This document shows, in pieces, positions 27,547 through 39,147 of a DNA stretch of 64,000 nt. The stretch lies in NCBI RefSeq assembly GCF_004924335.1, contig NZ_CP024633.1, forward strand, positions 2,046,001 to 2,110,000, read 5' to 3'. The first letter of the stretch is position 1. Every line of letters starts with the position of its first letter. The notes beneath the pieces are model-generated. The model was not told the origin of the DNA. It saw nothing but the letters and a program-made list of their open reading frames with translations, and did not search any database. This DNA is from Mycobacteroides salmoniphilum (lineage in GTDB: Bacteria > Actinomycetota > Actinomycetes > Mycobacteriales > Mycobacteriaceae). Position numbers and translations under genes: made by a program.

Positions 27547-27569
27547 TTGTCGGTGCCTGGTCCTAGCAT
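27547..27569 (+). promoter_or_regulatory. PafBC-type DNA-damage promoter of uvrA
   Basis: TTGTCGGTG (27547-27555), exactly 8 bases, then TAGCAT (27564-27569) is a perfect match to TTGTCRGTG-N8-TAnnnT, the mycobacterial PafBC-dependent damage-response promoter. Transcription would start near 27576, about 90 bases before the uvrA GTG. Confidence 0.82.
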
Positions 27570-27665
27570 GGAGGCGACGACTCAGCCGGCTCCGATTCCG
27601 CATGGGATGACAGCCGCTGAGCTATGCGAAAACACCTGCACATGGGGCAGTGTGAAAGGAGACAG

Positions 27666-30620
27666 GTGGCCGACCGTCTGATCGTGCGGGGCGCGCGTGA
27701 GCACAACCTGCGCGGTATTGACCTTGACCTACCCCGAGACAGCCTCATCGTCTTCACGGGTCTCTCCGGATCCGGGAAGTCGAGCCTGGCCTTCGACACC
27801 ATCTTCGCCGAGGGGCAACGCCGGTACGTCGAATCCCTGTCCGCGTACGCCCGCCAGTTTCTGGGGCAGATGGACAAGCCCGATGTCGATTTCATCGAGG
27901 GGCTCTCTCCTGCGGTGTCCATCGACCAGAAATCCACCAACCGCAACCCTCGGTCCACCGTGGGCACCATCACCGAGGTCTATGACTACCTACGTCTGCT
28001 GTACGCGCGGGCCGGCTCACCGCATTGCCCGGTATGCGGGGAGAAGATCGCCAAGCAGACCCCGCAGCAGATCGTCGACCAGGTGCTGGACATGGAGGAG
28101 GGCCTGCGGTTCCAGGTGCTCGCGCCCGTGGTGCGCACGCGCAAGGGCGAGTTCGTCGACCTCTTCGAACAGCTGAACTCCCAGGGATACAGCCGTATTC
28201 GGGTTGACGGCGTGGTGCATTCGCTCACCGATCCGCCCAAGCTCAAGAAGCAGGAGAAGCACGACATCGAGGTGGTCATCGACCGTCTCGCCGTCAAGAA
28301 CAGCGCCAAGCAGCGCCTGACGGACTCGGTGGAGACGGCCCTGCGCCTTGCCGACGGCATCGTGGTGCTCGAGTTCGTCGATGCCGACGAGGACTCTCCG
28401 CAGCGCGAACGCAGATTCTCCGAGAAACTCGCCTGCCCTAATGGCCATCCGCTCGCCGTGGACGATCTTGAACCACGGTCGTTTTCCTTCAACTCGCCCT
28501 ATGGCGCCTGCCCCGAGTGCACGGGTCTGGGGATCAAGAAGGAAGTCGACCCCGACCTCGTGGTCCCCGACCCGGACATGACCCTCGCCGAGGGCGCCAT
28601 CGCACCCTGGTCGATGGGGCAGAACGCCGACTACTTCGTCCGGCTCATGGCAGGGCTGGGCGACGCCCTCGGGTTTGACGTGGACACCCCTTGGAAGAAG
28701 CTTCCGGCGGCCGCCAAGAAGGCGCTCCTGGACGGCTCTTCCGAGCAAGTCCATGTCAGATACAAGAACCGGTACGGCCGCACGCGTTCGTACTACGCCG
28801 AATTTGAAGGCGTGCTGGCGTTCCTGCAACGCCGCATGGAGCAGACCGAGTCGGAATGGGCCAAGGAACGCTATGAGGGCTTCATGCGGGACATTCCGTG
28901 CCCCGAGTGCAACGGAACCCGCCTGAAGCCGGAGATTCTGTCCGTCACATTGACCGCCGGCGAGCACGGCGCCAAATCGATTGCGCAGGTCTGTGACCTG
29001 TCCATCGCCGAATGCGCGCAGTTCCTCAACGCATTGACGCTGGGGCACCGTGAGCAGGCCATCGCCGGGCAGGTTCTCAAGGAAGTTCAGTTCCGGCTGG
29101 GCTTCCTGCTGGACGTCGGCCTTCAGTACTTGTCGTTGTCGCGCGCTGCGGGCACATTGTCCGGTGGCGAGGCACAGCGCATCCGGCTGGCCACTCAGAT
29201 CGGCTCCGGGCTGGTGGGTGTGCTTTATGTACTCGACGAGCCGTCCATCGGTCTGCATCAGCGCGATAACCGACGACTCATCGAAACGCTCACGCGGCTC
29301 CGGGATCTCGGCAACACGTTGATCGTCGTGGAGCACGACGAGGACACCATCAAGCACGCCGACTGGGTCGTCGACATCGGACCGGCCGCGGGGGAGCACG
29401 GTGGGCAGGTGGTGCACAGCGGCACCTATGCCGAACTGCTGAAAAACAAGAAGTCCATCACCGGTTCGTATCTTTCTGGGGCAGAGAGCATTCCGCTGCC
29501 GTTGATGCGTCGCACGATCGACTCGAAGCGTCAGGTCACCGTGGTCGGAGCGCGTGAGCACAACCTCAAGGACATCGACGTCTCCTTCCCACTCGGTGTG
29601 CTGACCTCGGTCACCGGAGTGTCGGGTTCAGGGAAGTCGACGCTGGTCAACGACATCCTCGCCACCGTGTTGGCCAACAAGCTCAACGGTGCACGCCAGG
29701 TGCCCGGGCGGCACACCCGAGTGACCGGTTTGGACCAGGTCGACAAGCTCGTGCGGGTCGACCAATCGCCGATCGGGCGTACACCCCGCTCCAATCCGGC
29801 GACCTACACCGGGGTCTTCGACAAGATTCGGACGCTGTTCGCGGCGACCACCGAGGCCAAGGTGCGTGGTTATCAACCGGGCCGGTTCTCCTTCAACGTC
29901 AAGGGCGGTCGCTGCGAGTCCTGCACGGGTGACGGCACCATCAAGATCGAGATGAACTTCCTGCCGGATGTATACGTGCCGTGCGAGGTGTGCCACGGCG
30001 CGCGCTACAACCGGGAAACGCTCGAGGTCCACTACAAGGGCAAGACGATCGCGCAGGTGCTGGACATGCCGATCGAGGAAGCCGCCGAATTCTTCGAGCC
30101 CATCACCTCTATTCACCGGTATCTGAACACGCTGGTGGAGGTCGGCCTGGGTTATGTGCGGCTGGGGCAGCCGGCTCCGACGCTCTCCGGCGGGGAGGCG
30201 CAGCGCGTCAAATTGGCCGCGGAGCTGCAGAAGCGTTCGACGGGCAAGACCGTGTACATCCTCGACGAGCCCACTACCGGTCTTCATTTCGAGGACATCC
30301 GCAAGCTGCTCACCGTGATCAACGGCTTGGTCGACAAGGGCAACACCGTCATCGTGATCGAGCACAACCTCGATGTCGTCAAGACGTCGGACTGGGTCAT
30401 CGACATGGGCCCCGAGGGTGGGTCGGGAGGCGGCACCGTCGTGGCACAGGGCGCACCCGAGTCGGTGGCACAGACCGCGGGCAGCTATACCGGTGAGTTC
30501 CTGGTGGACCTGTTGCCCAAGCCCGTCCGGAACGGTAAGACTTCCGCGAAGGCTCCGTCCAAGAGCGCCGGAAAGCCGCCTGCCAAACCGCGTACCAGGA
30601 AGGTTGTCACGCCGGTCTAG
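27666..30620 (+). CDS. uvrA: Excinuclease ABC subunit A
   Basis: A 984-residue UvrA, the ABC-type damage-recognition ATPase of nucleotide excision repair. It has two Walker A motifs ([10 protein letters not shown] and [10 protein letters not shown]), two ABC signatures ([12 protein letters not shown] and [12 protein letters not shown]), and zinc modules [15 protein letters not shown] and CESCTGDG...CEVCHG. GTG 27666 is preferred over the upstream in-frame ATG 27624 because AAGGAGA lies 3-4 bases before it and [15 protein letters not shown] is the normal UvrA N terminus. The C-terminal tail is lysine/alanine-rich, as in mycobacteria. The gene is probably damage-inducible through the upstream PafBC-type promoter. 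Confidence 0.97.
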   Translation: MADRLIVRGAREHNLRGIDLDLPRDSLIVFTGLSGSGKSSLAFDTIFAEGQRRYVESLSAYARQFLGQMDKPDVDFIEGLSPAVSIDQKSTNRNPRSTVGTITEVYDYLRLLYARAGSPHCPVCGEKIAKQTPQQIVDQVLDMEEGLRFQVLAPVVRTRKGEFVDLFEQLNSQGYSRIRVDGVVHSLTDPPKLKKQEKHDIEVVIDRLAVKNSAKQRLTDSVETALRLADGIVVLEFVDADEDSPQRERRFSEKLACPNGHPLAVDDLEPRSFSFNSPYGACPECTGLGIKKEVDPDLVVPDPDMTLAEGAIAPWSMGQNADYFVRLMAGLGDALGFDVDTPWKKLPAAAKKALLDGSSEQVHVRYKNRYGRTRSYYAEFEGVLAFLQRRMEQTESEWAKERYEGFMRDIPCPECNGTRLKPEILSVTLTAGEHGAKSIAQVCDLSIAECAQFLNALTLGHREQAIAGQVLKEVQFRLGFLLDVGLQYLSLSRAAGTLSGGEAQRIRLATQIGSGLVGVLYVLDEPSIGLHQRDNRRLIETLTRLRDLGNTLIVVEHDEDTIKHADWVVDIGPAAGEHGGQVVHSGTYAELLKNKKSITGSYLSGAESIPLPLMRRTIDSKRQVTVVGAREHNLKDIDVSFPLGVLTSVTGVSGSGKSTLVNDILATVLANKLNGARQVPGRHTRVTGLDQVDKLVRVDQSPIGRTPRSNPATYTGVFDKIRTLFAATTEAKVRGYQPGRFSFNVKGGRCESCTGDGTIKIEMNFLPDVYVPCEVCHGARYNRETLEVHYKGKTIAQVLDMPIEEAAEFFEPITSIHRYLNTLVEVGLGYVRLGQPAPTLSGGEAQRVKLAAELQKRSTGKTVYILDEPTTGLHFEDIRKLLTVINGLVDKGNTVIVIEHNLDVVKTSDWVIDMGPEGGSGGGTVVAQGAPESVAQTAGSYTGEFLVDLLPKPVRNGKTSAKAPSKSAGKPPAKPRTRKVVTPV

Positions 30621-30630
30621 GGTGGCATTC

Positions 30631-32112
30631 ATGACTGACGCGGCAGTTGGTGAACCGTTCGTTCGCATCCTCGCCAACCTCGCGGAATCGTCGCCCGATG
30701 CCCCGGCGATCACCTGCGGTACCGAATCGGTCACCAGGGCCGAACTAGAGCGGCGTGCCACCGCGTTGGCGCACGCCTATCAACGGCTCGGTGTACGGCA
30801 GGGCGACCTCGTCACTATCGGATTGCCCAACTCGGTGGAATTCTTCGCGGCCCAGATCGCGGTGTGGAAGCTCGGTGCCACCCCACAGCCGGTGTCTTGG
30901 CGCCTACCGCTCGCGGAACGCCGGGCAATTGTCGAGCTCGCCGACTCCGCGCTGGTGGTGGGGGTCGATCCGGCCGATCATCCGGATCGAGTGTGTGTGC
31001 AGGCGGGATTCGAACCCCTGGCAGAAGACCATGCTGCCGGGCCGCTGCCGGAAGTGGTATCGCCGGCCTGGAAGGCACCTACCTCTGGAGGCAGTACCGG
31101 CCGACCGAAGATCATCCTCGCCCCCAGCCCCGCGGCCATCACGGGCCCGGCGGCCGGTGAGATCATGGGCATGCTGCCGGAAGATGCTCAGCTCGTCGCC
31201 GGTCCGCTGTATCACAATGCGCCGCTGATGTTTTCGTCATACGGACTGCTGCTGGGCCATCATCTGATCGTGCAGCCGAAGTTCGACGCGCTGCAAGCGC
31301 TCGAACTGATCGACACCCACAAGGTCACCTGGTTGCAGGTGGTGCCCACGATGATGTCGCGCATACTGCGCGAGGTGCGTCAGCACCCCGGCCGATTCGA
31401 CCTGTCCACCATTCGGGTGTTGTGGCACATGGCTGCTCCGTGTCCGGTGTGGTTGAAACAAGCGTGGATCGATCTGCTGGGCCCGGAAGTGATCTGGGAG
31501 CTGTACGCGGGCACCGAGGCCATCGGCGGAACCATCATCACGGGACAGGAATGGCTGGCTCACCGGGGCTCCGTCGGTAAGCCTGCGCTCGGTGAACTGA
31601 CGATCCTGGACGAGGAGGGAAACCCGCTGCCTTCCGGGGAGGTGGGGGAGATCTTCATGCGCCCGTGGGAGGGAACGCCCAAGCCCTACAAATACCTTGG
31701 TGCTGAGATCAAGCGGGTTGGAACCTGGGAGTCCATCGGCGATCTCGGGTGGCTCGATGACGATGGCTACCTCTACATGAGTGATCGTCGTACCGACCTG
31801 ATCGTGACAGGCGGAGCGAATGTGGTTCCCGCGGAAGTGGAATCCGTCATGAACGGCTACCCCGGAGTGGTCGACAGCGTTGTCGTAGGGCTACCCGATG
31901 ACGACCTCGGGCAGGTTGTGCATGCGGTGGTACACGCCGAGGGCAATGTGACCGAAGACCAGCTGCGCGAGTATCTGCTCGACGAGATTGTCCGGTACAA
32001 AGTTCCGCGCACCATCGAATTTGTCGCGGAGCCGCTGCGTGAGGACTCAGGCAAGGTCCGTCGCAGCCTCATCCGTGAGCAGGCGATTGCCCGCCGGGCC
32101 GCGACGGGCTAG
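30631..32112 (+). CDS. FadD-type acyl-CoA synthetase
   Basis: A 493-residue AMP-forming ligase. The P-loop is TSGGSTGRPK near residue 155, the adenine-binding motif is ELYAGTEA, the hinge region is GDLGWLDDDGYLYMSDRRTD, and the catalytic lysine lies near the end in SGKVRRSLI. It resembles bile-acid/steroid-type CoA ligases. ATG 30631 is used; GTG 30622 in frame is an alternative. It starts 10 bases after uvrA and may be cotranscribed with it. Its last 44 bases overlap a small convergent gene. It is not part of the M. tuberculosis uvrA-lysX interval as I recall, so probably inserted or lost lineage-specifically. Confidence 0.87.
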   Translation: MTDAAVGEPFVRILANLAESSPDAPAITCGTESVTRAELERRATALAHAYQRLGVRQGDLVTIGLPNSVEFFAAQIAVWKLGATPQPVSWRLPLAERRAIVELADSALVVGVDPADHPDRVCVQAGFEPLAEDHAAGPLPEVVSPAWKAPTSGGSTGRPKIILAPSPAAITGPAAGEIMGMLPEDAQLVAGPLYHNAPLMFSSYGLLLGHHLIVQPKFDALQALELIDTHKVTWLQVVPTMMSRILREVRQHPGRFDLSTIRVLWHMAAPCPVWLKQAWIDLLGPEVIWELYAGTEAIGGTIITGQEWLAHRGSVGKPALGELTILDEEGNPLPSGEVGEIFMRPWEGTPKPYKYLGAEIKRVGTWESIGDLGWLDDDGYLYMSDRRTDLIVTGGANVVPAEVESVMNGYPGVVDSVVVGLPDDDLGQVVHAVVHAEGNVTEDQLREYLLDEIVRYKVPRTIEFVAEPLREDSGKVRRSLIREQAIARRAATG

Positions 32113-32329
32113 CTTCCTCGCGCATCGACCTACGGATTTCCTCGAGCCGCTCGGCGGCTGCCCGGGCTCTGGCCTCGAACTGCTCCTCTGCCGCACGGCC
32201 CTCATCGCTTTCGGCGTCCAGCTCGGCGGAACCCGCAGCCGTGCCGGATCGGGTTTCGATCTTCTCGCGCACCGACTCGAAGGTTGGCACACCGCTGTCG
32301 GTGTATCCCGGATCAGGGGTATCGGACAT
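32069..32329 (-). CDS. Small charged conserved protein (Rv1638A-like)
   Basis: An 86-residue soluble protein, very rich in Glu, Arg and Ala (EEQFEARARAAAERLEEIRR), predicted to form one long amphipathic helix or coiled coil. The N terminus is SDTPDPGYTDSGVPTFESVR. It overlaps the end of the acyl-CoA synthetase on the opposite strand by 44 bases. A small hypothetical gene, Rv1638A, is annotated in the same place in M. tuberculosis, which supports it being real. The function is unknown. Confidence 0.65.
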   Translation of the reverse strand: MSDTPDPGYTDSGVPTFESVREKIETRSGTAAGSAELDAESDEGRAAEEQFEARARAAAERLEEIRRSMREEASPSRPGGQSPAHG

Positions 32330-32362
32330 ACCGCTCGACGCTACTCCGCCCGGGCAGAACAG

Positions 32363-33739
32363 TTAGCGTGGCAACGGCGCATCGGGCACCGTGGGCGTGC
32401 CGATCCGGCCCGCCATCCAGGGGAGTGCCGAGGTGAACGCCGTCTGCGCGAAAGGCCACTTGTGTTCGCCGGGCTTGTGCTGCACCGTGCATGAGATCCC
32501 TTGCGCCGCACCGATTTCACACAGGCGGTGCGCGGCACGGTCCTGATCGCTCAGCGGGACGGAGGCCGAGGCGCCCGGGGCCGCTCCGGTACTGGTGATG
32601 GCTCCGGACCCCGCTCGATGTAGTCCGTTGACGTCGAACCACCCCGCGGTGTTCGTATACGGTCCATGACGCGACATCACCGTTGCCGGATCGAACTGCT
32701 CCCATGCCGACGTGTCACCGCCGAAAAGACGGGCAATGGTCTGCGTCTTGTTTCCGGTGTTCGGCGACATGTCACCGGCGATATCCTCGAAGGCGCTGAA
32801 CAATTCGGGGTGTTTGACGGCAAGCGTTACCGCGCACGTGCCACCCATCGACCAGCCCACCACGCCCCAGTTCTGCGGCCGTGGGCTGACCCCGAAACGC
32901 GACACCATGAACGGGACGACGTCCTTCGTGAGATGGTCGGCGGAGTTACCGCGCGGGCCGTTCACACATTCGGTGTCGTTGTTGAACGAGCCGCCCGCGT
33001 CGACGAACACCATGACGGGGGCGTTCCCGCCGTGCTGGCTGGCGAAGGCATCCGCCGCCTCGACCGCGTTCCCGCTGCGAATCCAGTCACTCGGGGTGTT
33101 GAACTCGCCGCCGATCATCATGATTGTCGGCAGCTGGGTGCGGGTGGAGTCGAACCAGGCCGGTGGCAGGTAGACGATCTCCTGGCGATGGCGAAATCCG
33201 CTGGCGTCGGCCGGGATATCCACCGGCACGAGCTTGCCCTTGGTCATCGTCGGGCCGCGGCGCTCCTCGCGAGCGGCGGTCACCGTGGCCATATCGGCCT
33301 GGTTGGGCAGCGGTCCGGCGGTCAACTGTGCCCACCCGGACTGGACGCTGCGCACGTAGCCCGTCCATTGATTCAGCATCAGTGATCCGGAAAGGAGTGC
33401 GAGTGGTACCGCGGTGAACGCGATCGCGCGACGCCACCAGTGCGCCGTGCGCCAGCCGACCAACAGGACCGTGGCGGCTACCCCGGTGAGCGCGATCCAC
33501 ACCCACAGCATGAGTGGCGCGGGATTTCCTCTGTCGGCCCAGCCCTCGGAGTTGATGTACCAGTAGGCCCATACGGCAAGGGTGGCGCCGACGGCTACCG
33601 CTATGGGTAACCAGCGCTGAAACCACTGACGAGTGCGCAGTCCTATCGCGATGACAAGCGCAAAACCGGCAATGACCTGCATGGAGACGGGGAAGCTCCC
33701 ATGTAACAACGAGATGTCATGACCGGACACGGCACCCAT
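32363..33739 (-). CDS. Membrane-anchored esterase-fold protein (Rv1639c-like)
   Basis: A 458-residue protein. The N-terminal ~130 residues contain about four membrane helices (MQVIAGFALVIAIGL, WLPIAVAVGATLAVWAYWYI). The C-terminal part is an esterase-D/antigen-85-like alpha/beta hydrolase with nucleophile elbow GWSMGGTCAV near residue 295 and a likely catalytic His in EHKWPFAQT near residue 430. The active site would face the cell envelope, suggesting a role in lipid or mycolate-type acyl transfer; this is inferred from fold and topology. It corresponds in position to Rv1639c and lies between the small charged gene and lysX. Confidence 0.85.
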   Translation of the reverse strand: MGAVSGHDISLLHGSFPVSMQVIAGFALVIAIGLRTRQWFQRWLPIAVAVGATLAVWAYWYINSEGWADRGNPAPLMLWVWIALTGVAATVLLVGWRTAHWWRRAIAFTAVPLALLSGSLMLNQWTGYVRSVQSGWAQLTAGPLPNQADMATVTAAREERRGPTMTKGKLVPVDIPADASGFRHRQEIVYLPPAWFDSTRTQLPTIMMIGGEFNTPSDWIRSGNAVEAADAFASQHGGNAPVMVFVDAGGSFNNDTECVNGPRGNSADHLTKDVVPFMVSRFGVSPRPQNWGVVGWSMGGTCAVTLAVKHPELFSAFEDIAGDMSPNTGNKTQTIARLFGGDTSAWEQFDPATVMSRHGPYTNTAGWFDVNGLHRAGSGAITSTGAAPGASASVPLSDQDRAAHRLCEIGAAQGISCTVQHKPGEHKWPFAQTAFTSALPWMAGRIGTPTVPDAPLPR

Positions 33740-33816
33740 GATGGCCTAGTTACCTGTGAATTGTCTGTCAGATATTCGACGAGTCCCGGTACGGAATCCG
33801 AACAGGTTCGTCGTGG

Positions 33817-36800
33817 TTATCGGGGTTTGGCCAGCGGGAACGGCAGGGTCTCGCGAATGCTGCGCCCCGTGATGAGCATGACCACGCGGTCGACACCCAT
33901 ACCCATACCGCCGGTGGGTGCCATCGCATATTCCATCGCACGCAGGAAGTCCTCGTCGATTTCCATGGCCTCGGCGTCACCACCCGCCGCGAGAAGCGAC
34001 TGCTCGTACAGGCGTCGACGCTGCTCCACCGGGTCGGTCAATTCGGTGTACGCGGTGCCGAGCTCGACACCCCAGGCCACCAGGTCCCACCGCTCGGCGA
34101 GACCGTCGATGCTCCGGTGTGGGCGCGTCAGCGGGGACACCGACACCGGAAAGTCGCTGTAGAACGTGGGTGTGGTGGTGTGCTTTTCGACGAGCTGCTC
34201 GTAGAGCTCGAGCGCTAGGTGCCCGGCATCCCACCTCGGATTGAACTGCACCTCCGCTGATCGGCAGAACCGTTGCAGCGTAGGCACCTCCGTTGTTGCG
34301 TCGATCTGTTCGCCGAGGGCCGCCGACACCGCCTGGTGCACCGGGATGATCGGCCACTCGCCGCTGATATCGACGGGGGCCAGCTTCCCGTCCGTGCCTT
34401 CTCCACCCGCGCGCATCACCACTTCGCTGCCATGCGCTGCCTTCGCGGCGTTCTGGATCAGCTGTTGGGTTGTCGTGGCCCACGTCAGATAATCGGCATG
34501 AGCCTGATACGCCTCCAGCAGGGTGAATTCGGGGTTATGGCTGAAGTCCACACCCTCATTGCGGAAGGCCCGGCCCAGTTCGAAGACCCTTTCCACGCCA
34601 CCCACGCAGAGTCGCTTGAGATACAGCTCGGGCGCGATGCGCAGATACAGGTCCAGGTTGTAGGCGTTGATATGCGTCAGGAATGGGCGCGCGTTGGCTC
34701 CACCGTGTACCTGTTGCAAGATCGGCGTCTCGACCTCTAAGAATCCCTGCGATAGCAAGGTGTTGCGCAGAGACGTGATGATCGCGCTGCGTGCCGCTAT
34801 CTGGTGGCGAGCCTCTGGGTTGATCGCCAGATCAAGGTATCGAGCGCGCACCCTTGCTTCGGGGTCGGTGAGACCTTTTCGCTTATCGGGCAACGGATGC
34901 AGGCACTTACCGATGATTCGCCACGATCGCACCAGCACGGACCGGGTGCCGTTGTGCGACTGACCCATGACCCCACTGGCTTCGACGAGGTCGCCGAGAT
35001 CGATGGCGGCGGTGAACTCTTCATGCAGAAGTGGGTCGTCGATGAGCACCTGTACCTCTGCCGACCAGTCGCGCAGCTGCGCGAAAAGCACACCGCCATA
35101 GTCACGGATGCGCAGCAGACGACCACTGACGACGACCTCGGTACCGTCGGCGGCGGCCAGCGCCTCGGCGACGGTGTGGCTGGGCGGTGAGCCGGCCGGG
35201 TAGGCGTCGATTCCTCGCTCCTGCAAGGCGGCAAGCTTGCCGAGCCGCACCTTGACCTGCTCGGGCACCCGCTGCAGCGTTGTTGGCTGCGGCGGCAGGT
35301 CGGGGGCGGTGCCATCGTGGTGCAGCAGTCCGGTTGCCACGATGGCCTGAGGCACCGCACTGTATTGACCGGTATGCCGTGGCTTGTCCCGATTGCCGAA
35401 CGGTAAGACCAGGAACCCCTCGGCGATCACCGACGCGACGCCGATCCGGGGGATGAGTCGGGCGTCCTCGTAGCAGGCGAATCGGGGCACCCATTCGGGC
35501 TGATACTTCACATTGGAGCGGTACAACTGCTCGAACTGCCAGAACCGTGAGGCGAACATCAATACCGAGCGCCACAGCCGGAGCACCGGGCCCGCACCGA
35601 TACGGGAGCCGTCCGCGTAGACGGAGCGGAACATCACGAAGTTGAGGGAAACCCGGGTGATTCCCATGGCCTCTGCCTGGGTGAGTAGCTCGGTAACCAT
35701 GAATTCGATGGTGCCGTTGGGCGATTGACGCGAACGGCGCATCAATTCGAGGGAGACCCCATTGGCGCCCCAGGGCACCAGTGACAGCATGGCTACGGCG
35801 TTGTCGTCTGGGTCGACAGCCTCCACCAGCAGGCAGTCACCGTCGGTCGAGTCCCCCAAACGCCCGAGGGCCATAGAGAATCCGCGTTCGGTGTTGCCGT
35901 CACGCCACATGTCGGCGTTGGTGATGATCTGTTTCGCCTCGTCCGCCGTCAATTCACGATGGCGGCGGATACGCACCGACAGTCCCGAGCGCCGGGCACG
36001 GTTGACGGCCTGGCGGACCGCTGCCATATGCGGACCCGATATCGAGAATGACCGCGGGTACAGGATCGCCTCGTCGCCGAGTTCCAGTGCGTTCAGGCCG
36101 TGTTCGCGGTAGGCGAGCGCGCCCTCGGCGCTCGCGCCCATCACCGCGGGCGCCCAGCCGTATGCCTGGCATACCTGCAGCCACGCGGCAATGGCCTGGC
36201 CCCACGCCGCTTTGTCCCCGATGGGGTCCGCGCTGACCAGGCAGACACCGACCTCCACGCGATATGTCACGGCCGCGCGGCCGTTGGGCGCGAAAATCAC
36301 CGCCTTGTCGCGCCGTGTCGCGAAGTATCCGAGGGAATCATCCTGCCCGTACCGATCCAGCAGGCCCCGAATCAGGGATTCGTCGTCGCCGGTCAGCGCA
36401 TTGACCGCGCGTTGGGAGCGGAACAGCACCACTGCCGCGGACATCAAGGCCAGCGCCCCGAACAGGCCGAAGAGCCAGTTGAGGAACAGATGCGGATGAC
36501 CGTCGAAGAACTCGTGGCCCGCAAGGGAGAACCCGGCCACCCGGTTCAGCGCCCACCAAAAACGATCGGATCGCGCCAAGGTTCCCGGAAACATCTCGGT
36601 GAGACTCCAGGCGACGAGCGTTCCGAGGGCCAAACCGCCGATGAGCACGGCAACGGCCTTGACTGTCGCACCGCGACGCACCTTCGCGTAGAACTCATGA
36701 CGCGCGAGGATCAGCAGGATGATCGTGCCGCCGTGGAGTACCAGCCCAAGGATCTCGACGGTGTCGCGATGCTGGATGAAACCGCCGATATTCAGGGCCG

Positions 36801-37134
36801 ACAGCACCGACAGGTTGATCAGCAGGATCCACCACGCCATGCTCTTGCGCACCGCGAGTGCCGCCGCCAGCAGTGATAGCACGAAGGCCCACGCGAGGCT
36901 GGTATCCGGCCAGTCGAACAGATACTCGTCGATAAACGCTCGGGGAACCTGCGTCAGGTGCCGGATGATCGGCGAGATGCTCGACAGGAAGATCATCGCC
37001 GCGAAAACCCCGACGAGCCACCCGAAGAAGGTCGGTACCCAGTGCAGTGTCGAGGTGGGCGACGGAATCGGCTTGGGGGTCTTGCCAATTCCCGGGCCGG
37101 CTAGTGGCGGTGAGACAGAAACCTCAGATGTCAC
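33817..37134 (-). CDS. lysX: Bifunctional lysyl-tRNA synthetase / lysylphosphatidylglycerol synthetase
   Basis: An 1105-residue fusion. The N-terminal ~270 residues are polytopic membrane helices, followed by a phosphatidylglycerol lysyltransferase (DUF2156) domain. Residues from about 640 form an OB-fold anticodon-binding domain and a class II lysyl-tRNA synthetase core with motif 2 [18 protein letters not shown] and motif 3 [15 protein letters not shown]. It charges tRNA-Lys and transfers lysine to phosphatidylglycerol, lowering envelope charge and protecting against cationic peptides. Length and order match M. tuberculosis LysX (Rv1640c). It is monocistronic or cotranscribed with the DUF1844 gene 40 bases upstream. 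Confidence 0.96.
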   Translation of the reverse strand: MTSEVSVSPPLAGPGIGKTPKPIPSPTSTLHWVPTFFGWLVGVFAAMIFLSSISPIIRHLTQVPRAFIDEYLFDWPDTSLAWAFVLSLLAAALAVRKSMAWWILLINLSVLSALNIGGFIQHRDTVEILGLVLHGGTIILLILARHEFYAKVRRGATVKAVAVLIGGLALGTLVAWSLTEMFPGTLARSDRFWWALNRVAGFSLAGHEFFDGHPHLFLNWLFGLFGALALMSAAVVLFRSQRAVNALTGDDESLIRGLLDRYGQDDSLGYFATRRDKAVIFAPNGRAAVTYRVEVGVCLVSADPIGDKAAWGQAIAAWLQVCQAYGWAPAVMGASAEGALAYREHGLNALELGDEAILYPRSFSISGPHMAAVRQAVNRARRSGLSVRIRRHRELTADEAKQIITNADMWRDGNTERGFSMALGRLGDSTDGDCLLVEAVDPDDNAVAMLSLVPWGANGVSLELMRRSRQSPNGTIEFMVTELLTQAEAMGITRVSLNFVMFRSVYADGSRIGAGPVLRLWRSVLMFASRFWQFEQLYRSNVKYQPEWVPRFACYEDARLIPRIGVASVIAEGFLVLPFGNRDKPRHTGQYSAVPQAIVATGLLHHDGTAPDLPPQPTTLQRVPEQVKVRLGKLAALQERGIDAYPAGSPPSHTVAEALAAADGTEVVVSGRLLRIRDYGGVLFAQLRDWSAEVQVLIDDPLLHEEFTAAIDLGDLVEASGVMGQSHNGTRSVLVRSWRIIGKCLHPLPDKRKGLTDPEARVRARYLDLAINPEARHQIAARSAIITSLRNTLLSQGFLEVETPILQQVHGGANARPFLTHINAYNLDLYLRIAPELYLKRLCVGGVERVFELGRAFRNEGVDFSHNPEFTLLEAYQAHADYLTWATTTQQLIQNAAKAAHGSEVVMRAGGEGTDGKLAPVDISGEWPIIPVHQAVSAALGEQIDATTEVPTLQRFCRSAEVQFNPRWDAGHLALELYEQLVEKHTTTPTFYSDFPVSVSPLTRPHRSIDGLAERWDLVAWGVELGTAYTELTDPVEQRRRLYEQSLLAAGGDAEAMEIDEDFLRAMEYAMAPTGGMGMGVDRVVMLITGRSIRETLPFPLAKPR

Positions 37135-37174
37135 CTAGCGAGGATAGGCCGTGTACCTGGGAGTTCACTGACGC

Positions 37175-37528
37175 TCAGCGCAAGTACTTCTCGCCGGGCC
37201 CCTGGCCGGGTTCATCCGGGACGGCGCTGGCTTCGCGGAATGCCTTCTGCAGACTCTGCAATCCGTCGCGGATCGGCGCGGCGTGCGGGCCCAGGTATTC
37301 GACCGAGGCCGCCACCAGACCGGCGAGTGCGGTGATCAGCCGACGCGCCTCATCCAGATCACGATGCGGGCTTTCGTCGGGATCGGGGGAGGAGAGGCCC
37401 AGTTTTTCGGCGCTGGAGCTCATCAGCATCACAATGGCCTTGGTAATCACCTCGATCGCCGGGATGTCGGCGAGCTCGCGGATCGAGTCGGTGAGGGGCT
37501 CGTCGTGATGGTCAAGGTCATCGGTCAC
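37175..37528 (-). CDS. DUF1844 family protein
   Basis: A 117-residue protein from GTG 37528; ATG 37576 is in frame and possible. The helical core IRELADIPAIEVITKAIVMLMSS, then DLDEARRLITALAGLVAASVE, is typical of DUF1844. The C terminus DEPGQGPGEKYLR is conserved in mycobacterial homologues as I remember them. The function is unknown. It is divergent from the infC operon, whose -10 element lies only 7 bases from GTG 37528. Confidence 0.8.
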   Translation of the reverse strand: MTDDLDHHDEPLTDSIRELADIPAIEVITKAIVMLMSSSAEKLGLSSPDPDESPHRDLDEARRLITALAGLVAASVEYLGPHAAPIRDGLQSLQKAFREASAVPDEPGQGPGEKYLR

Positions 37529-37534
37529 GGCTGC

Positions 37535-37540
37535 TAGACT
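37535..37540 (+). promoter_or_regulatory. Candidate -10 element of the infC operon
   Basis: TAGACT lies at 37535-37540 with no good -35 box. A start near 37547 would give a leader of about 265 bases before infC, covering the hairpin-terminator region. The assignment is tentative. Confidence 0.4.
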
Positions 37541-37813
37541 GTCATGCGCGACCGTTCCCGGCTCCGTCGGGGACATCAAGTGGAGTCCCGCTCCCACCGC
37601 TGGCCACAAGGTACAGCGGTCCGGTCCAGCCACCTTCGGGTGGTTGTTCTGCGATTGCAGAACGGCGTATTTCGTCGTTGACCGGTCGGCTTCGGGCCCT
37701 GCCATGAGCAGGGCTTTTCTGTTCGTAATGAGCAGAGTGCTGATGGACCCCGCTTGTGTCCCTGTCGATCCGTGTTCCGGTCACGACAGTAGAGGACGAG
37801 CCAGGGAGGCCAC
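37541..37813 (+). ncRNA. infC operon leader with attenuator-like features
   Basis: The long 5' region of infC contains several potential hairpins (for example CCACCTTCGGGTGG near 37630 and TCTGCGATTGCAGA near 37647) and an intrinsic terminator at 37696-37717. Bacterial infC-rpmI-rplT operons are often controlled in the leader by L20 or by premature termination. Which mechanism acts here is not visible. An upstream ORF starts inside the terminator loop at ATG 37704. Confidence 0.55.
37696..37718 (+). terminator. Intrinsic terminator inside the infC leader
   Basis: GCCCTG (37696-37701) pairs with CAGGGC (37709-37714) across a 7-base loop and is followed by TTTTCTGTT. It lies about 95 bases before infC, which makes attenuation more likely than simple termination of another gene. 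Confidence 0.6.
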
Positions 37814-38428
<615 letters not shown>

Positions 38429-38458
38429 TACGGAAAACGAAGGACAGGGAACACCAAG

Positions 38459-38653
38459 ATGCCCAAGGCCAAGACCCACAGCGGTGCGTCGAAGCGCTTC
38501 CGCACCACCGGTAGCGGAAAGATCGTGCGCCAGAAGGCGAACCGTCGCCACCTGCTGGAGCACAAGCCCACCAGTCGGACCCGTCGTCTCGACGGCCGCG
38601 CCGTGGTTGCAGAGAACGACACCAAGCGCGTCAAGAAGATGCTGACCGGCTAG
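38459..38653 (+). CDS. rpmI: 50S ribosomal protein L35
   Basis: A 64-residue basic protein beginning [20 protein letters not shown], the hallmark L35 N terminus. GAAGGACAGGG lies upstream of the ATG. It is the second gene of the conserved infC-rpmI-rplT unit. Confidence 0.97.
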   Translation: MPKAKTHSGASKRFRTTGSGKIVRQKANRRHLLEHKPTSRTRRLDGRAVVAENDTKRVKKMLTG

Positions 38654-38725
38654 CAGCCGCGTTCACGACCACCCCAATACATAGCACCACACTGCATCAC
38701 TAGAAATCACTAATAAGGAAGACTT

Positions 38726-39115
38726 ATGGCACGCGTGAAAAGGGCCGTCAACGCCCAAAAGAAGCGCCGGACAATCCTGAAGGCCTCGAAGGGCTACCGC
38801 GGTCAGCGGTCGCGCCTGTACCGCAAGGCCAAGGAGCAGCAGCTGCACTCGCTGACCTACGCATACCGGGACCGTCGTGCCCGCAAGGGTGACTTCCGCA
38901 AGCTGTGGATCACGCGTATCAACGCGGCGGCTCGCGCCAACGACATCACCTACAACCGCCTCATCCAGGGCCTGAAGATCGCGGGCGTCGAGGTTGACCG
39001 CAAGAACCTCGCCGAGCTGGCCGTCAGCGATGCGGCCGCGTTCACCGCGCTGGTCGAGGTCGCCAAGGCCGCGCTGCCTGCGGACGTCAACGCTCCAGCC
39101 GGGGAAGCCGCCTGA
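38726..39115 (+). CDS. rplT: 50S ribosomal protein L20
   Basis: A 129-residue rRNA-binding protein ([20 protein letters not shown], then [16 protein letters not shown]) needed for 50S assembly. It is preceded by AAGGAAGACTT at a normal distance from the ATG. L20 can autoregulate this operon in other bacteria; binding sites are not recognisable by eye here. Confidence 0.97.
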   Translation: MARVKRAVNAQKKRRTILKASKGYRGQRSRLYRKAKEQQLHSLTYAYRDRRARKGDFRKLWITRINAAARANDITYNRLIQGLKIAGVEVDRKNLAELAVSDAAAFTALVEVAKAALPADVNAPAGEAA

Positions 39116-39147
39116 GCAACTCGGCTCTGACTGAGCGGTCACAAACT

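Noticed and set aside
28017..29561. 514-codon frame antisense to uvrA
   Set aside because: No recognisable domain, and it overlaps the zinc-finger and ABC-signature parts of uvrA.
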